From: Lachnospiraceae bacterium
GTDB taxonomy: Bacteria; Bacillota; Clostridia; Lachnospirales; Lachnospiraceae
Assembly: GCA_910574715.1 (NCBI GenBank)
Contig: CAJTCH010000012.1
Coordinates: forward strand, 42,047-106,046
Length of the DNA: 64,000 nt
Reading direction: 5' to 3'
The translations under genes were made by a program, and so were the position numbers. Positions 18,163-26,370 of this stretch are shown piece by piece; the stretch's first letter is position 1; every line of letters begins with the position of its first letter. The notes under the pieces are model-generated. The model was given only the letters and a program-made list of their open reading frames with translations. It was not told where the DNA came from and did no database searches.

Positions 18163-19233
18163 ATGGATGAGAAGATCTATATTTTTGGCGCACATTCCCG
18201 GGCACAGACGCTGGCAGTGTATCTGCAGGCTTTGTATCCTGAAATGAAGATAGAAGCATTTTTGTATAATAATGAAGAAAAGAACCCTAAAAAGATTGGC
18301 GGCATTCCAGTTTTATTTTTAGATGAGGGGAAGTTGTGTACGGAATTTCCGATATACATAGGGACTCGGGGAATCTATCATGAAGATCTTACGGAACGGT
18401 TGAGAAACGTTGGGTTTGAAAAGATATATCCAGTTACAGTGGAACTGGACCTGCGGATCCGCAATGAATATCTGAAGAAATATTTTGCCGACAGTGGAGA
18501 GGAATTTGCTAAGATTGAAAATTTAGAGAATGCAGGGAAAGATCCGTCTGCAGTCGTATATGTGGCAAGGTCGGCATACGACCGTCCCCTTAAGGCGCCT
18601 TATGAGCCGGTGTTTTACGAGAAGGAGATACAGGCCGGCGCCGTGCTTACTGCAGAGCGGCTGGCAGAAGGGATCCTGACGGATGCCGGGGGAGACAATA
18701 TCTCAGACAGAAACAGACAATTCTGTGAACTGACGGCATTGTACTGGATCTGGAAGAATGCCAGGGAAGATATCGTTGGACTGGCCCATTACCGCAGGCA
18801 CTTTATACTGCCGGAAGACTGGAAGGAAAGGATGCTCTGTAATCAGGTGGATGTCATCCTGCCGGTTCCGCTGTATGTGGCGCCTGATCTGGAAGAGAAC
18901 TATAAAGCGCGTCATGAGGCTTCGGATTGGGAGTATATGATGGAGTGCGTGAAGGAACAGGATATGAGGATGTACCGGCAGGCGGCTGAATTTTTTAAGG
19001 GAAACTTGTATTCTCCATGCAATATGCTCATTGCGCGCAGGGAGGTATTGGATGAGCTGTGCGGATGGCTGTTTCCCATACTGTTTAAGGCGGCGGAGCA
19101 TGGCGGGCAAAAGGAGGATGGATATCAGAACAGATATCCGGGATTTTTATCTGAGCGTTTGATTACGTTTTTCTTTCATATGAATAAGGGGAGATTTAAG
19201 GTGGTGTATGCGGATAAGAATTTTTTGCAGTAG
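18163..19233 (+). CDS. DUF4422 glycosyltransferase with N-terminal Rossmann-like module
   Basis: The protein has 356 residues. Residues 1-105 are the shared module (IYIFGAHSRAQT, KKIGGIPVLFL). From about 125 the DUF4422 family follows: YEPVFYEKEIQAGA, NISDRNRQFCELTALYWIWKN, VGLAHYRRHF, DVILPVP, and SPCNMLIARREVLDELCGWLFPIL split across residues 285-308. DUF4422 proteins occur in capsule and exopolysaccharide loci and are thought to be glycosyltransferases. The start is ATG 18163 with AAGGGGAG in front. It is the last gene of the cluster. Confidence 0.85.
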   Translation: MDEKIYIFGAHSRAQTLAVYLQALYPEMKIEAFLYNNEEKNPKKIGGIPVLFLDEGKLCTEFPIYIGTRGIYHEDLTERLRNVGFEKIYPVTVELDLRIRNEYLKKYFADSGEEFAKIENLENAGKDPSAVVYVARSAYDRPLKAPYEPVFYEKEIQAGAVLTAERLAEGILTDAGGDNISDRNRQFCELTALYWIWKNAREDIVGLAHYRRHFILPEDWKERMLCNQVDVILPVPLYVAPDLEENYKARHEASDWEYMMECVKEQDMRMYRQAAEFFKGNLYSPCNMLIARREVLDELCGWLFPILFKAAEHGGQKEDGYQNRYPGFLSERLITFFFHMNKGRFKVVYADKNFLQ

Positions 19234-19386
19234 AGGAATATAGAACCGGATTCGTTCTGGTTCTTCACATCTGTGCGTCCTTCGCGAGCAGAGAAAGCAG
19301 ATGTTATAGTGGCTAATTTCTGACAGATGTGGTAGACTATAAGAATAAAAGAAACATTTAGAAGTGAAGCAGCAGGAGGGATGATG

Positions 19387-19641
19387 ATGTGTCAGATAGC
19401 GTTCAGTGTACCAGATGAAGTCCTTTTCGATATAAAAATGAACCGAGAACAAGCGAATCAGTTTGCAAGAAGATATGCAGCCTTGGGATTTTATAAACAA
19501 AACGGAGTATCTATAGGATACTGTTCACAAATTGCCGGAATGACAGAAGAAGAATTTATAAAATACTTAGGGCAGAATGAAATTTCCGTCTTCCAATTCG
19601 ACGATAAGGAAGAATTTTTGGAGGAATTGGAACATGCGTAA
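19387..19641 (+). CDS. UPF0175-family protein, probable antitoxin
   Basis: The protein has 84 residues and looks like UPF0175 (QIAFSVPDEVLFDI, QFARRYAALGFYKQNGVSIG, AGMTEEEFIKYLG). Members are small helix-turn-helix-like proteins usually paired with a DUF3368 PIN-like partner, as here, which suggests a type II toxin-antitoxin pair. Three ATG codons stand in a row at 19381-19389. The third is best spaced from AGGAGGG. The toxin ORF starts inside its last codons with an 8-bp overlap. Confidence 0.7.
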   Translation: MCQIAFSVPDEVLFDIKMNREQANQFARRYAALGFYKQNGVSIGYCSQIAGMTEEEFIKYLGQNEISVFQFDDKEEFLEELEHA

Positions 19642-20115
19642 AGTAATTGTCAATTCAACACCGTTGATTATTCTTTGCGGAATTGGGAAGTTGAATATAC
19701 TAAAAGAAGTGTATGAGGAAATCATAATTCCATCTGCGGTATACACGGAAGTAACAGAAAAACCGATTCTGCGTGTATTCAGCTTCAGTCAGCAGGAGAT
19801 TGGATTCGTGTAGAACATATTAAGGATCACAGCGAGAAGAAAATGTATAAGGCAAAACTTCACGATGGAGAAGTAGAAGTGATGATTCTTGCGCAGGAAC
19901 GGAAAGCAGACTTGGTGATATTGGATGACAATGCAGCAAAAAAGACTGCTAAGTATTTAGGACTATCTGTTACTGGAACATTAGGTGTTTTAGTGAAAGC
20001 AAAACGACAAGGGATCATAAAAGAAGTACGTCCGCTTTTGGCGGAAATGAGACAAAAAGGTTTTTATGTTAGCAATGCAGTTGAACAGATGGTTTTAGAA
20101 CAGGCAGGCGAATAG
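19634..20115 (+). pseudogene. DUF3368 PIN-like toxin, frameshifted
   Basis: The first frame gives RKVIVNSTPLIILCGIGKL and IIIPSAVYTEVTEK, the start of a PIN-like DUF3368 protein with its N-terminal acidic/serine motif replaced by NSTPLI as usual in the family. It then runs out of homology and stops at 19813. The remainder is readable one frame over from about 19763 (DSACIQLQSAGDWIRVEHI) and continues through KLHDGEVEVMILA and LVILDDNAAKKTA to 20115. One base is missing near the AAAAA run at about 19756-19760. The nuclease is probably inactive unless frameshifting or a sequencing error is involved. Confidence 0.7.
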
Positions 20116-20893
20116 AGAAAAAGAAAGATTTGTTTAAGGAGTATCCCAAAATCTATAGAGAAATATGTTGGAACCGTGAGATTAAAATGTGATGATAGCG
20201 TATTTTCAACCATCGCAGCAATTTCTAATAATGAAAGGGCGGTAAATTGAATTGAGTAAGCTGGTTTGTGCATTAAGGCGGGCAAAATGACTTGAAGATG
20301 TGTTCAAATTTGGAGGGAGCAAAGTGCGGGGCGGTGAAAAAGGGGATTCAAAGAATACTGCAGGAAGAAAAGTTATGGAAATAGGGAGGGATATAACCTG
20401 CTAAAATTATATATTTTCTTGGGGCGGACGCCTGTGTCGGTAGAAAAGCACGGGCGTTCGCTGTTTTATGTTCCCGGGCTGCCGTTGGATGATACGGCGC
20501 TTAGATTCTTTGGGGTTCTTTCTATTTTTCCCAATCTGCCGGATGGTATTAGATTTTGTGAAATATAAAAAAATCCATTACGAAAATGTGTAGGTTTTCG
20601 TAATGGGAGATCTGCTGTAAATTCTTAACCATTCTAAATATACTATCGACAATAAGTCAATAAACTTAATCCCCTTTTTTTATTATATTTGCATAAAAAA
20701 TTTTCTATATGAATTATTACGAAAAACTACGACTTTAGAGAAAAGTGTAAGAGTAGTTGTAGTAGCCTGCAAATAAAAAGTCAATAGAAAATTGAATATT
20801 TTTTGAAAAAATTTTATGTAGGAAAAATGCGTACAACAACCAGACCACCGTAGAACGCTGGTTTTGTGAATTGCTAGAGTTATGTAATTTCTG
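20116..20893. other. Gene-poor interval with remnants
   Basis: No complete gene is seen in these 778 bases. An open frame without a good start (about 20398-20568) reads LGRTPVSVEKHGRSLFYVPG and looks like a decayed remnant. The right part (about 20610-20830) is very AT-rich. The boundary of the IS110 element must lie in its last 100 bases or so. Confidence 0.5.
20575..20606. repeat. 12-bp perfect inverted repeat, 8-nt loop
   Basis: CCATTACGAAAA and TTTTCGTAATGG are exact reverse complements separated by 8 bases. It could be a terminator-like hairpin or an IS-related end. No T-run follows directly. Confidence 0.6.
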
Positions 20894-22111
20894 CTATTGT
20901 GGAAGGGAAGCCAAATATTCTTTGACTCTTCCGTAATAAATCCGGAGAAATTTATTTGCCCCGGCTGTCATGTAGACATAGTAAGCTTTGCCTTGCGCAC
21001 GTTTCTTATCCATGAACAAATACACGGGGTCATCTTGTGGCTTGGTCTTAATTAGAACGTCCATGACCTGAAATAGGGTCTTACGGAGCGCGGGAGAACC
21101 ATGTTTTGATGCATGGACACTTTTTTGAGAGTAATCCCCGGATTCATTTACACCTGGGTCAACACCGGCAAATGCGGTAATAGCGTTCCGATGGGTAAAG
21201 CGTGACACATCTCCGATTTCCGCTATTAGCTGTGGACCCAAGGAGGGGCCTACGCCTTTCATCGCCATAACGACAGAGTATTCTGGAAGTTGGGCTGCGG
21301 TTTCGTTCATTAGGGAACGGAGCTGTTCAACAGTTCGGGATGCAGTATTTAACTGCTCAACCGCCTGTTTGATGATACGTTTGGTAAAGACATCTTTTGG
21401 AAGTACAGAAACCAGTTCCTGGGCTGTTTCATAGATTTCTTCAGCTTTTGTTTTGCTGAAGTTGTACTTCTTGCGGTGACACCACTTCTGATAGTGGTCA
21501 ACAAAAGCGTCCACAGATATCTTACGGACACAGTCTGCATGCCAGTAGCAGTCCGCAAAGTCAACCCATTTCTGGCTTCCGTCTTCGCGGGCGGGGCTGT
21601 TAAAATAGGTGTTTACACCGGGATAAGTTTGGTCAAGAAGGCCGATCAGATTGTTTTTCATGGCAGTCTTGTGCTTCATGTAGAAGCCAAACTGGCGGTT
21701 CATGGTCTTTAATTGATTGCGTAATTCATCCATAAGACCATATTGTTTCAATTTTGACCATCTGTCAAGTGTATAGCGTGCGATTTTAAGGGAATCTGCT
21801 TTGTCGGACTTTACTTTCCGCAGGGAGTTGTCTTCGTCCTGATAATGACGTATAAGCTGTGGATTTACAGCGCTAACAAACAGACCGGCAGAGACAAGCT
21901 CATGGGCAATGGTCTCATAGTAATGTCCGGTACACTCCATGACGATACGTGATTCTCCATCAAGGGATCTGATCCGATGAATCAATGATCGGAGATCCTT
22001 GGATAAATGAGATACTTCAAAAGGTTTGGCCACGACTTCACCGCCTGGGCGGAGGATGGCAACCATGCTTTTACGTTTGGAAACATCAATACCGATAGCG
22101 TTCATATTCAT
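20894..22111 (-). CDS. IS110-family transposase (DEDD recombinase)
   Basis: The protein has 405 residues. The N-terminal RuvC-like DEDD domain shows GIDVSKRKS, the acidic MECTGHYYE and KSDKADSLKIA. The C-terminal Transposase_20 part shows GVGPSLGPQLIAEIGDVSRF and FAGVDPGVNESG with the conserved serine. IS110 enzymes move without terminal inverted repeats or long target duplications, and recent work shows they are guided by an element-encoded bridge RNA. The gene appears intact. Upstream of its start (22112 to about 22420) lie 300 bases without a gene. Confidence 0.95.
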   Translation of the reverse strand: MNMNAIGIDVSKRKSMVAILRPGGEVVAKPFEVSHLSKDLRSLIHRIRSLDGESRIVMECTGHYYETIAHELVSAGLFVSAVNPQLIRHYQDEDNSLRKVKSDKADSLKIARYTLDRWSKLKQYGLMDELRNQLKTMNRQFGFYMKHKTAMKNNLIGLLDQTYPGVNTYFNSPAREDGSQKWVDFADCYWHADCVRKISVDAFVDHYQKWCHRKKYNFSKTKAEEIYETAQELVSVLPKDVFTKRIIKQAVEQLNTASRTVEQLRSLMNETAAQLPEYSVVMAMKGVGPSLGPQLIAEIGDVSRFTHRNAITAFAGVDPGVNESGDYSQKSVHASKHGSPALRKTLFQVMDVLIKTKPQDDPVYLFMDKKRAQGKAYYVYMTAGANKFLRIYYGRVKEYLASLPQ

Positions 22112-22420
22112 ATGTTATGTCACTCCTTCTTTTGTAAGCAATGGTAAGGACCAGTTTTACTCATTGCCTATTCAATCTACTGTGGTGTGACGCGGACGCA
22201 CCTTTGTGGGTGGTTCAACCTGCATAAAACGAATGCTGCGAATGAGGAGCTGGTTATCAGACTGTTTTACGGACGCGAAGTCCAAGAAAGGATCCGATAT
22301 ACCGATTGCTCTCTACATTCTAACAGCTTAAGCAACAAGATGGGTAATTCCTTACTGGCTGTAAGGGAGATTAACCATAAATATATTGTAGTAGAAAGGA
22401 GAAAATGTTATCCACAAGAA
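22112..22420 (-). ncRNA. Candidate IS110 bridge RNA region
   Basis: This 300-base gap precedes the transposase on the minus strand, which is where the guide (bridge) RNA lies in IS110-group elements. Short inverted repeats are visible, for example GCAATG/CATTGC near 22138-22170 and GGTG/CACC near 22183-22203. No long ORF with a known match overlaps it. Position and size support the call. Guide loops were not identified. Confidence 0.35.
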
Positions 22421-22425
22421 ATACC

Positions 22426-22458
22426 TGAGGACAAAATATTATTAACATTTTGTCCTCA
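22426..22458. repeat. 12-bp perfect inverted repeat, 9-nt loop
   Basis: TGAGGACAAAAT and ATTTTGTCCTCA pair exactly. The hairpin stands just outside the IS110 leader and could be a terminator or a feature of the insertion target. No clear T-run follows. Confidence 0.55.
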
Positions 22459-22570
22459 AACGTATCATTTACTGTAGATAAAAATTTTTTCAATTTCAGC
22501 ACATTTACCAATACTTTCTAAAAAGCCTATTACTGGCGTGGGTGTGAAAAGTAACAAAGGAGAGATAGAA

Positions 22571-23167
22571 ATGATGCGTTATTTGGGAGGGGATGATAAT
22601 CACATAATTGTTAAGTGTGGCAAGTGTAAAAAAATTCATGTCTACAGCAGAGATGACTATAAAAATCATTTTGATAAAAAATGTGCTGAATGTGGAAGTA
22701 AATGTCGGTTTGTATGGATGAATCCGATAAATATATCGAAAGCTAAGCCATATATACCGCTACTTATAATGACAATGCTGTTGTTTTTTAGCTTGGTGAT
22801 TATTAATGTTTCGTTTTTTACGAAGTTTTATTTTTTTAATAAAGCAGTAACTGCTTTGAATCCAATGGTGGTATCTATATTGGTGCCGATTCTGTGCGCT
22901 CTTATAACAATTATTCCGATAAAATGGACTAATAAATCTAACAATACAATTGTAGAAAAAGTAAAAGGAAATGCTTTACAGATTATATGTATTTTAATTG
23001 AATTTCTAATTTTTGTTTTTTCCTTAAATATTGTAATAGGAATAAAATACTGTTCATTGCAGATTAATAATCCAGAAACAGGTGAAACAATGCAATATTT
23101 TGGTAGTGCTATTGAGAAACAAGCGTCAGGAATTTGGAGATTGCTTGTGACCGTGCGTTTTTCATAA
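22571..23167 (+). CDS. Small zinc-ribbon membrane protein of unknown function
   Basis: The protein has 198 residues. CGKCKK and CAECGSKC, spaced by about 20 residues, form a zinc-ribbon-like pair near residues 18-45. Three strongly hydrophobic segments follow (YIPLLIMTMLLFFSLVII, VVSILVPILCALITIIPI, LQIICILIEFLIFVFSL), so it should be a membrane protein with a cytoplasmic metal-binding head. ATG 22571 has AAAGGAGAG in front and is preferred to a GTG at 22538. The C-terminal end (LLVTVRFS) may be altered, since an unrelated coding remnant follows at once. I do not recognise the family. Confidence 0.6.
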   Translation: MMRYLGGDDNHIIVKCGKCKKIHVYSRDDYKNHFDKKCAECGSKCRFVWMNPINISKAKPYIPLLIMTMLLFFSLVIINVSFFTKFYFFNKAVTALNPMVVSILVPILCALITIIPIKWTNKSNNTIVEKVKGNALQIICILIEFLIFVFSLNIVIGIKYCSLQINNPETGETMQYFGSAIEKQASGIWRLLVTVRFS

Positions 23168-23270
23168 TGAACTTGGGGAGCAGTTGGTGGAAAAGAAGAT
23201 CATTATGGAGGAAGAAGGCGAGTTGTCATATGAACTGTTGGATGAGTGGTATGATGATCGGCCTTTGTAA
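23166..23270 (+). pseudogene. Short acidic coding remnant
   Basis: An open frame reads NELGEQLVEKK and ELSYELLDEWYDDRPL before TAA at 23268. It has no start of its own and sits one frame off the preceding gene. It looks like the 3' end of a lost gene. Confidence 0.35.
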
Positions 23271-23496
23271 AGAGTGAATTGTAATAAAATGTCATCAAAA
23301 CAGTCGTTACTATTCACAGTTGATATAAACCCAAGGCTTATCCACTAGAAATTTTGAGTACAAACATAACAAGAAAATTTCTATTTAGAAAGTCGCTAAA
23401 ACAATGAAAAAAATGTTGTTTTTAGCGATTTTCTTCTTGCATTTCATATCGGTATGTGTTATAATTAACACATACCGATATGAGGAGGAATATTAC

Positions 23497-23811
23497 ATGA
23501 GCATTGTTTATCAAACGGACAAAAGATCTGGAATTACTTATGCTTATGAATCGAAAGCATACTGGGACAGCGAAAAAAAGCAATCCCGTTCTAAAAGAAC
23601 ATTGATCGGCAGGGTTGACCCGGAAACCGGCGAGATCAGAAAAACAGACGGACGATGCCGAAAAAATAGCCCTTATCAAACCGTACAGCTGACGGAACAG
23701 GATGAAATTTTAAACCGGTTAAAAGGCATGAAGATTTCTGAGCTAAAACAGGAAATATTACGCCTGGAAATCGAGAACAGGGAACTCAGGAATAAACTGG
23801 AATCCCAGTAA
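23497..23811 (+). CDS. IS66-associated accessory protein
   Basis: The protein has 104 residues, with MSIVYQTDKRSG at the start, KKQSRSKRTLIGRVDPETGE and a C-terminal coiled-coil-like stretch (ELKQEILRLEIENRELRNKL). Such small basic proteins precede IS66-type transposases in Firmicutes. ATG 23497 follows AGGAGG at 8 bases. An upstream in-frame ATG at 23404 would add an unlikely hydrophobic leader. The role in transposition is not known. Confidence 0.7.
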   Translation: MSIVYQTDKRSGITYAYESKAYWDSEKKQSRSKRTLIGRVDPETGEIRKTDGRCRKNSPYQTVQLTEQDEILNRLKGMKISELKQEILRLEIENRELRNKLESQ

Positions 23812-23828
23812 TCAAAGGAGCAACTATC

Positions 23829-25388
23829 GTGATCTACAGTAACAGCAAACGTGTCAGCCTGGAGCGAATGTCCGCTGAAATCATAAATCTAAAAGACAGG
23901 ATACAGGATTATCAGGAACGCTGCCAGTCCCTCACCAATGCCCTGGCCAGATGTGAAAAATCAAAAGAAAAAATGAAAGCCGCTTATGAGGAAATGCTTT
24001 CCGAAAGAGACGCGCTCATCAAGGAACTAACAAATAAGGTGCTGCATCTTGAAGCTGTAGCAGCTCATGACGGCACAAACACAGGAATGTCTACTGCTAC
24101 TACGCCAATCAACAAGAAAAAAGTGATCCCCAATTCCAGGCGTGGAAGCAGTTTGAAAAAGGGCGGACAGCCGGGCCATGAGAAGCATGGGATGGAAAAA
24201 TTTGAAGATTCCGATATTACGGAGACCATTTCCCATGAGCTTGACCTGTCTGCTGAAACCTGTGATTTTTGTGGTGGGAAACTCATAGATACAGGGGAGT
24301 CCATTACAAAAGACGAATTCGATGTAGAGATCAAAGTTGTGAAACGCAGGCATGAATACCGTATTTACAGTTGCGTGGACTGCGGCGCGACAGTACGCCT
24401 GCCGATTGAGAAACGTCTGAAAGAACAAAATCAATATGGAAGCCGTGTACAGGCGTTGGCCCTTTCTATGATGGCTACCGGAAATGTAGCGGTTAATAAG
24501 GCGCGTATGCTGGTCAGTGGTATGACGGACGGGCTGATGTGTCCAAGTGAAGGCTTTATCTGCAAGCTGTATAAAAGGGCCTCGGGGAATCTTCAGGCAT
24601 TTATGTCTGACCTGAAAAGGGTATTGATTACAAGGGCACTCCTTTACTGGGATGACACTGTGGTCATGATACAGACGAAAAGAGCCTGTATGCGTTTTTA
24701 TGGAGACGAAACAATCTCGTACTATACCGCCCATGAGCATAAGGATCTGGAGGGCATGCTTGATGACCAGATCCTTACAGCGCTCACTCCGGAAACAACG
24801 GTCATGCATGACCATAACAGGGTGAACTATAACGAACTTTTTTGTTTTCAGAACATTGAGTGCAACCAGCATCTGGAAAGAGACCTTCAAAAGATAGCGG
24901 ATGATAATCCGACCCATAAATGGGCAATTGGTATGAAAGGACTGATATCATCGACAATAAAGAAGCGCAAGGATCTGATCTTGAAAGGAATAGAGTCCTT
25001 TCCGGATCAGGAGATAAAAAGTTTTAAAACGAAAGTGGAACGTTTTTTGAAGAAAGGGGATAAAGAGAACAAAAAATCCAAAAACAAGTATGCTGTTTCC
25101 TTCGAAAGGACCGTTTTGGATCGGATTGAAAAATATCAGGAGAATTATTTCAGATGGGTAGAGGATTTCCGCCTGCCGACAACAGATAATTTAAGCGAGC
25201 GAGGGCTGCGCGGAATCAAATCCCATATGAAGATCTCAGGACAATTTGACAGCGAAAAAACCGCAAAGTATTATGCGACAGTGAAGACCTATGTGGAAAC
25301 GTGCAGAAAGAATCACATAAACGAAATGGAGGCACTTTCAAGATTATGTGCCGGAGCTCCTTACACTGTTGAAGAAATCTTTGCATAA
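23829..25388 (+). CDS. IS66-family transposase
   Basis: The protein has 519 residues. It starts with a coiled-coil region (residues 10-75), continues with a zinc-finger-like CDFCGGK...CVDCGA pair (about 139-182), and then the DDE catalytic domain with LLYWDDTVVMIQ, VMHDHNRVNY and the IS66 end motif TTDNLSERGLRGIKSHMKIS. Length and motifs suggest an active enzyme. The start is GTG with AAAGGAG in front, 17 bp after the accessory gene. Confidence 0.93.
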   Translation: MIYSNSKRVSLERMSAEIINLKDRIQDYQERCQSLTNALARCEKSKEKMKAAYEEMLSERDALIKELTNKVLHLEAVAAHDGTNTGMSTATTPINKKKVIPNSRRGSSLKKGGQPGHEKHGMEKFEDSDITETISHELDLSAETCDFCGGKLIDTGESITKDEFDVEIKVVKRRHEYRIYSCVDCGATVRLPIEKRLKEQNQYGSRVQALALSMMATGNVAVNKARMLVSGMTDGLMCPSEGFICKLYKRASGNLQAFMSDLKRVLITRALLYWDDTVVMIQTKRACMRFYGDETISYYTAHEHKDLEGMLDDQILTALTPETTVMHDHNRVNYNELFCFQNIECNQHLERDLQKIADDNPTHKWAIGMKGLISSTIKKRKDLILKGIESFPDQEIKSFKTKVERFLKKGDKENKKSKNKYAVSFERTVLDRIEKYQENYFRWVEDFRLPTTDNLSERGLRGIKSHMKISGQFDSEKTAKYYATVKTYVETCRKNHINEMEALSRLCAGAPYTVEEIFA

Positions 25389-25485
25389 ACTGTCAGTTCA
25401 TAATACCAGCAAACCAAGAGACTATTTCAAATCCCTTGGTCTACTGGTGTTTATAATTTTAAATCGACTGTGAATAGTAACAACA

Positions 25486-25525
25486 GTCGGGGATGTCAAG
25501 AAAAGTTTTTCTTGACATCCCCGAC
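25486..25525. repeat. 19-bp perfect palindrome with 2-nt loop
   Basis: GTCGGGGATGTCAAGAAAA (25486-25504) and its exact reverse complement (25507-25525) form a very stable hairpin. The first bases of the arm are part of the IS66 target duplication, so the element inserted exactly at the foot of this hairpin. Confidence 0.85.
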
Positions 25526-25724
25526 CTTATGCTTTAGACTATATTTCACAGAAATTGTCATAATTCCAGATTTAATCTATCATTTTAAGTCGATTTATAG
25601 TTCTTAAATTTCTAAACAGTCATACCCGATTTCCGGGAGATTTCCATGGCTAAGCAAGTATTGTGAAAATAATCGAAAAATAACCTGAATTAAGTTTATA
25701 CTATTGTTTGCATTACTATTTTTT

Positions 25725-25743
25725 GTTATAGTAGAACTATAAC
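25725..25743. promoter_or_regulatory. 8-bp palindrome at a promoter-like site
   Basis: GTTATAGT and ACTATAAC are separated by 3 bases, in an AT-rich stretch just before the truncated nuclease ORF. It might be an operator, but no matching site elsewhere was found. Confidence 0.3.
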
Positions 25744-25747
25744 GAGA

Positions 25748-26248
25748 TTGTTACGATTAGGTGAATTTCAGCAAGTATTCTTACGGATGTTTCTCTGCCG
25801 GGTGATCTCGGATCTTCGGCAGAAAGTAGATAGGGGGGAGTCGTTAACCAGAGAGGATTTGCTTCCGTTGTCTTTGTGTCTGTTGATGGACGGGGCAATG
25901 TCCCAGAAGGACCGTGTAAAATCGGCATTTGACATTACCAGGAAAGCGGAAGGAATGAATACGGAAGATAAAGCGAAGATTGAGGCGATGGTGTTTGTTA
26001 TGGCAGATAAGTTTTTAAGCCGGGTGGAGATGGAAGAGATCAAGGAGGAAATCCGAATGACGAAATTAGGGCAGATGTTAGTGGATTTAGGGAAAGAGGA
26101 AGGAAGAGAAGAAGGAAGAGGAGAAGAAGCGCAGCGGTACAGCCGACTGATTATTTCTCTTACAGATGAGGGGAAAGAGGATATGATCATCAAGGTGGCC
26201 AATGATACGAAATTACGTGAGGAAATGTACAGGGAGTATCAGTTGTGA
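25748..26248 (+). pseudogene. Rpn-type PD-(D/E)XK nuclease, C-terminal remnant
   Basis: The 166 residues look like the C-terminal half of Rpn-family (recombination-promoting nuclease) proteins: LCLLMDGAMSQKDRVKSAFDI, split at residues 51-71, then a charged stretch (EEGREEGRGEE) and ITLTDEG-type end (LIISLTDEGKED, REEMYREYQL). The N-terminal nuclease domain is missing and no good ATG or ribosome site precedes it. It is probably a decayed gene. The intact relative at the right edge of the window shows the usual length of about 320 residues. Confidence 0.6.
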
Positions 26249-26370
26249 TAACATACTTTACCGGACGACAGTCCGCCCGCCCCGGCAGGGGCATGCATCA
26301 CGGGATGCCCGAATGGGTATACAATCCGATATTGCATCGCATCAACTAATACTAGGAAGGAGGTCTGCTA

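Larger units (their letters stand above)
20850..22420 (-). mobile_element. IS110-family insertion sequence, ends approximate
   Basis: The element is defined by its transposase and the non-coding leader on its 5' side. IS110 elements lack inverted-repeat ends, so the limits given are estimates: from shortly after the transposase stop to the end of the leader. Confidence 0.6.
23307..25481 (+). mobile_element. IS66-type insertion sequence with inverted ends and 8-bp target duplication
   Basis: The left end reads TTACTATTCACAGTTGATAT (23307 on) and the right end (to 25481) is its near-perfect reverse complement, ending in CTGTGAATAGTAAC. AACAGTCG stands directly outside both ends (23299-23306 and 25482-25489), matching the 8-bp duplication typical of IS66. 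Inside are a short accessory ORF and the transposase. A stem with ACCAAG/CTTGGT lies near the right end after the transposase stop. The element looks complete and recent. Confidence 0.85.

Noticed and set aside
19239..19270. GAACCGG/TTCTGGTTC hairpin after the glycan cluster
   Set aside because: The stem has mismatches and no T-run follows, so a terminator call is not supported.
24027..24917. Long minus-strand ORF (296 residues) inside the IS66 transposase region
   Set aside because: It lies antisense to the transposase, has no ribosome site and its product shows no family-like pattern.
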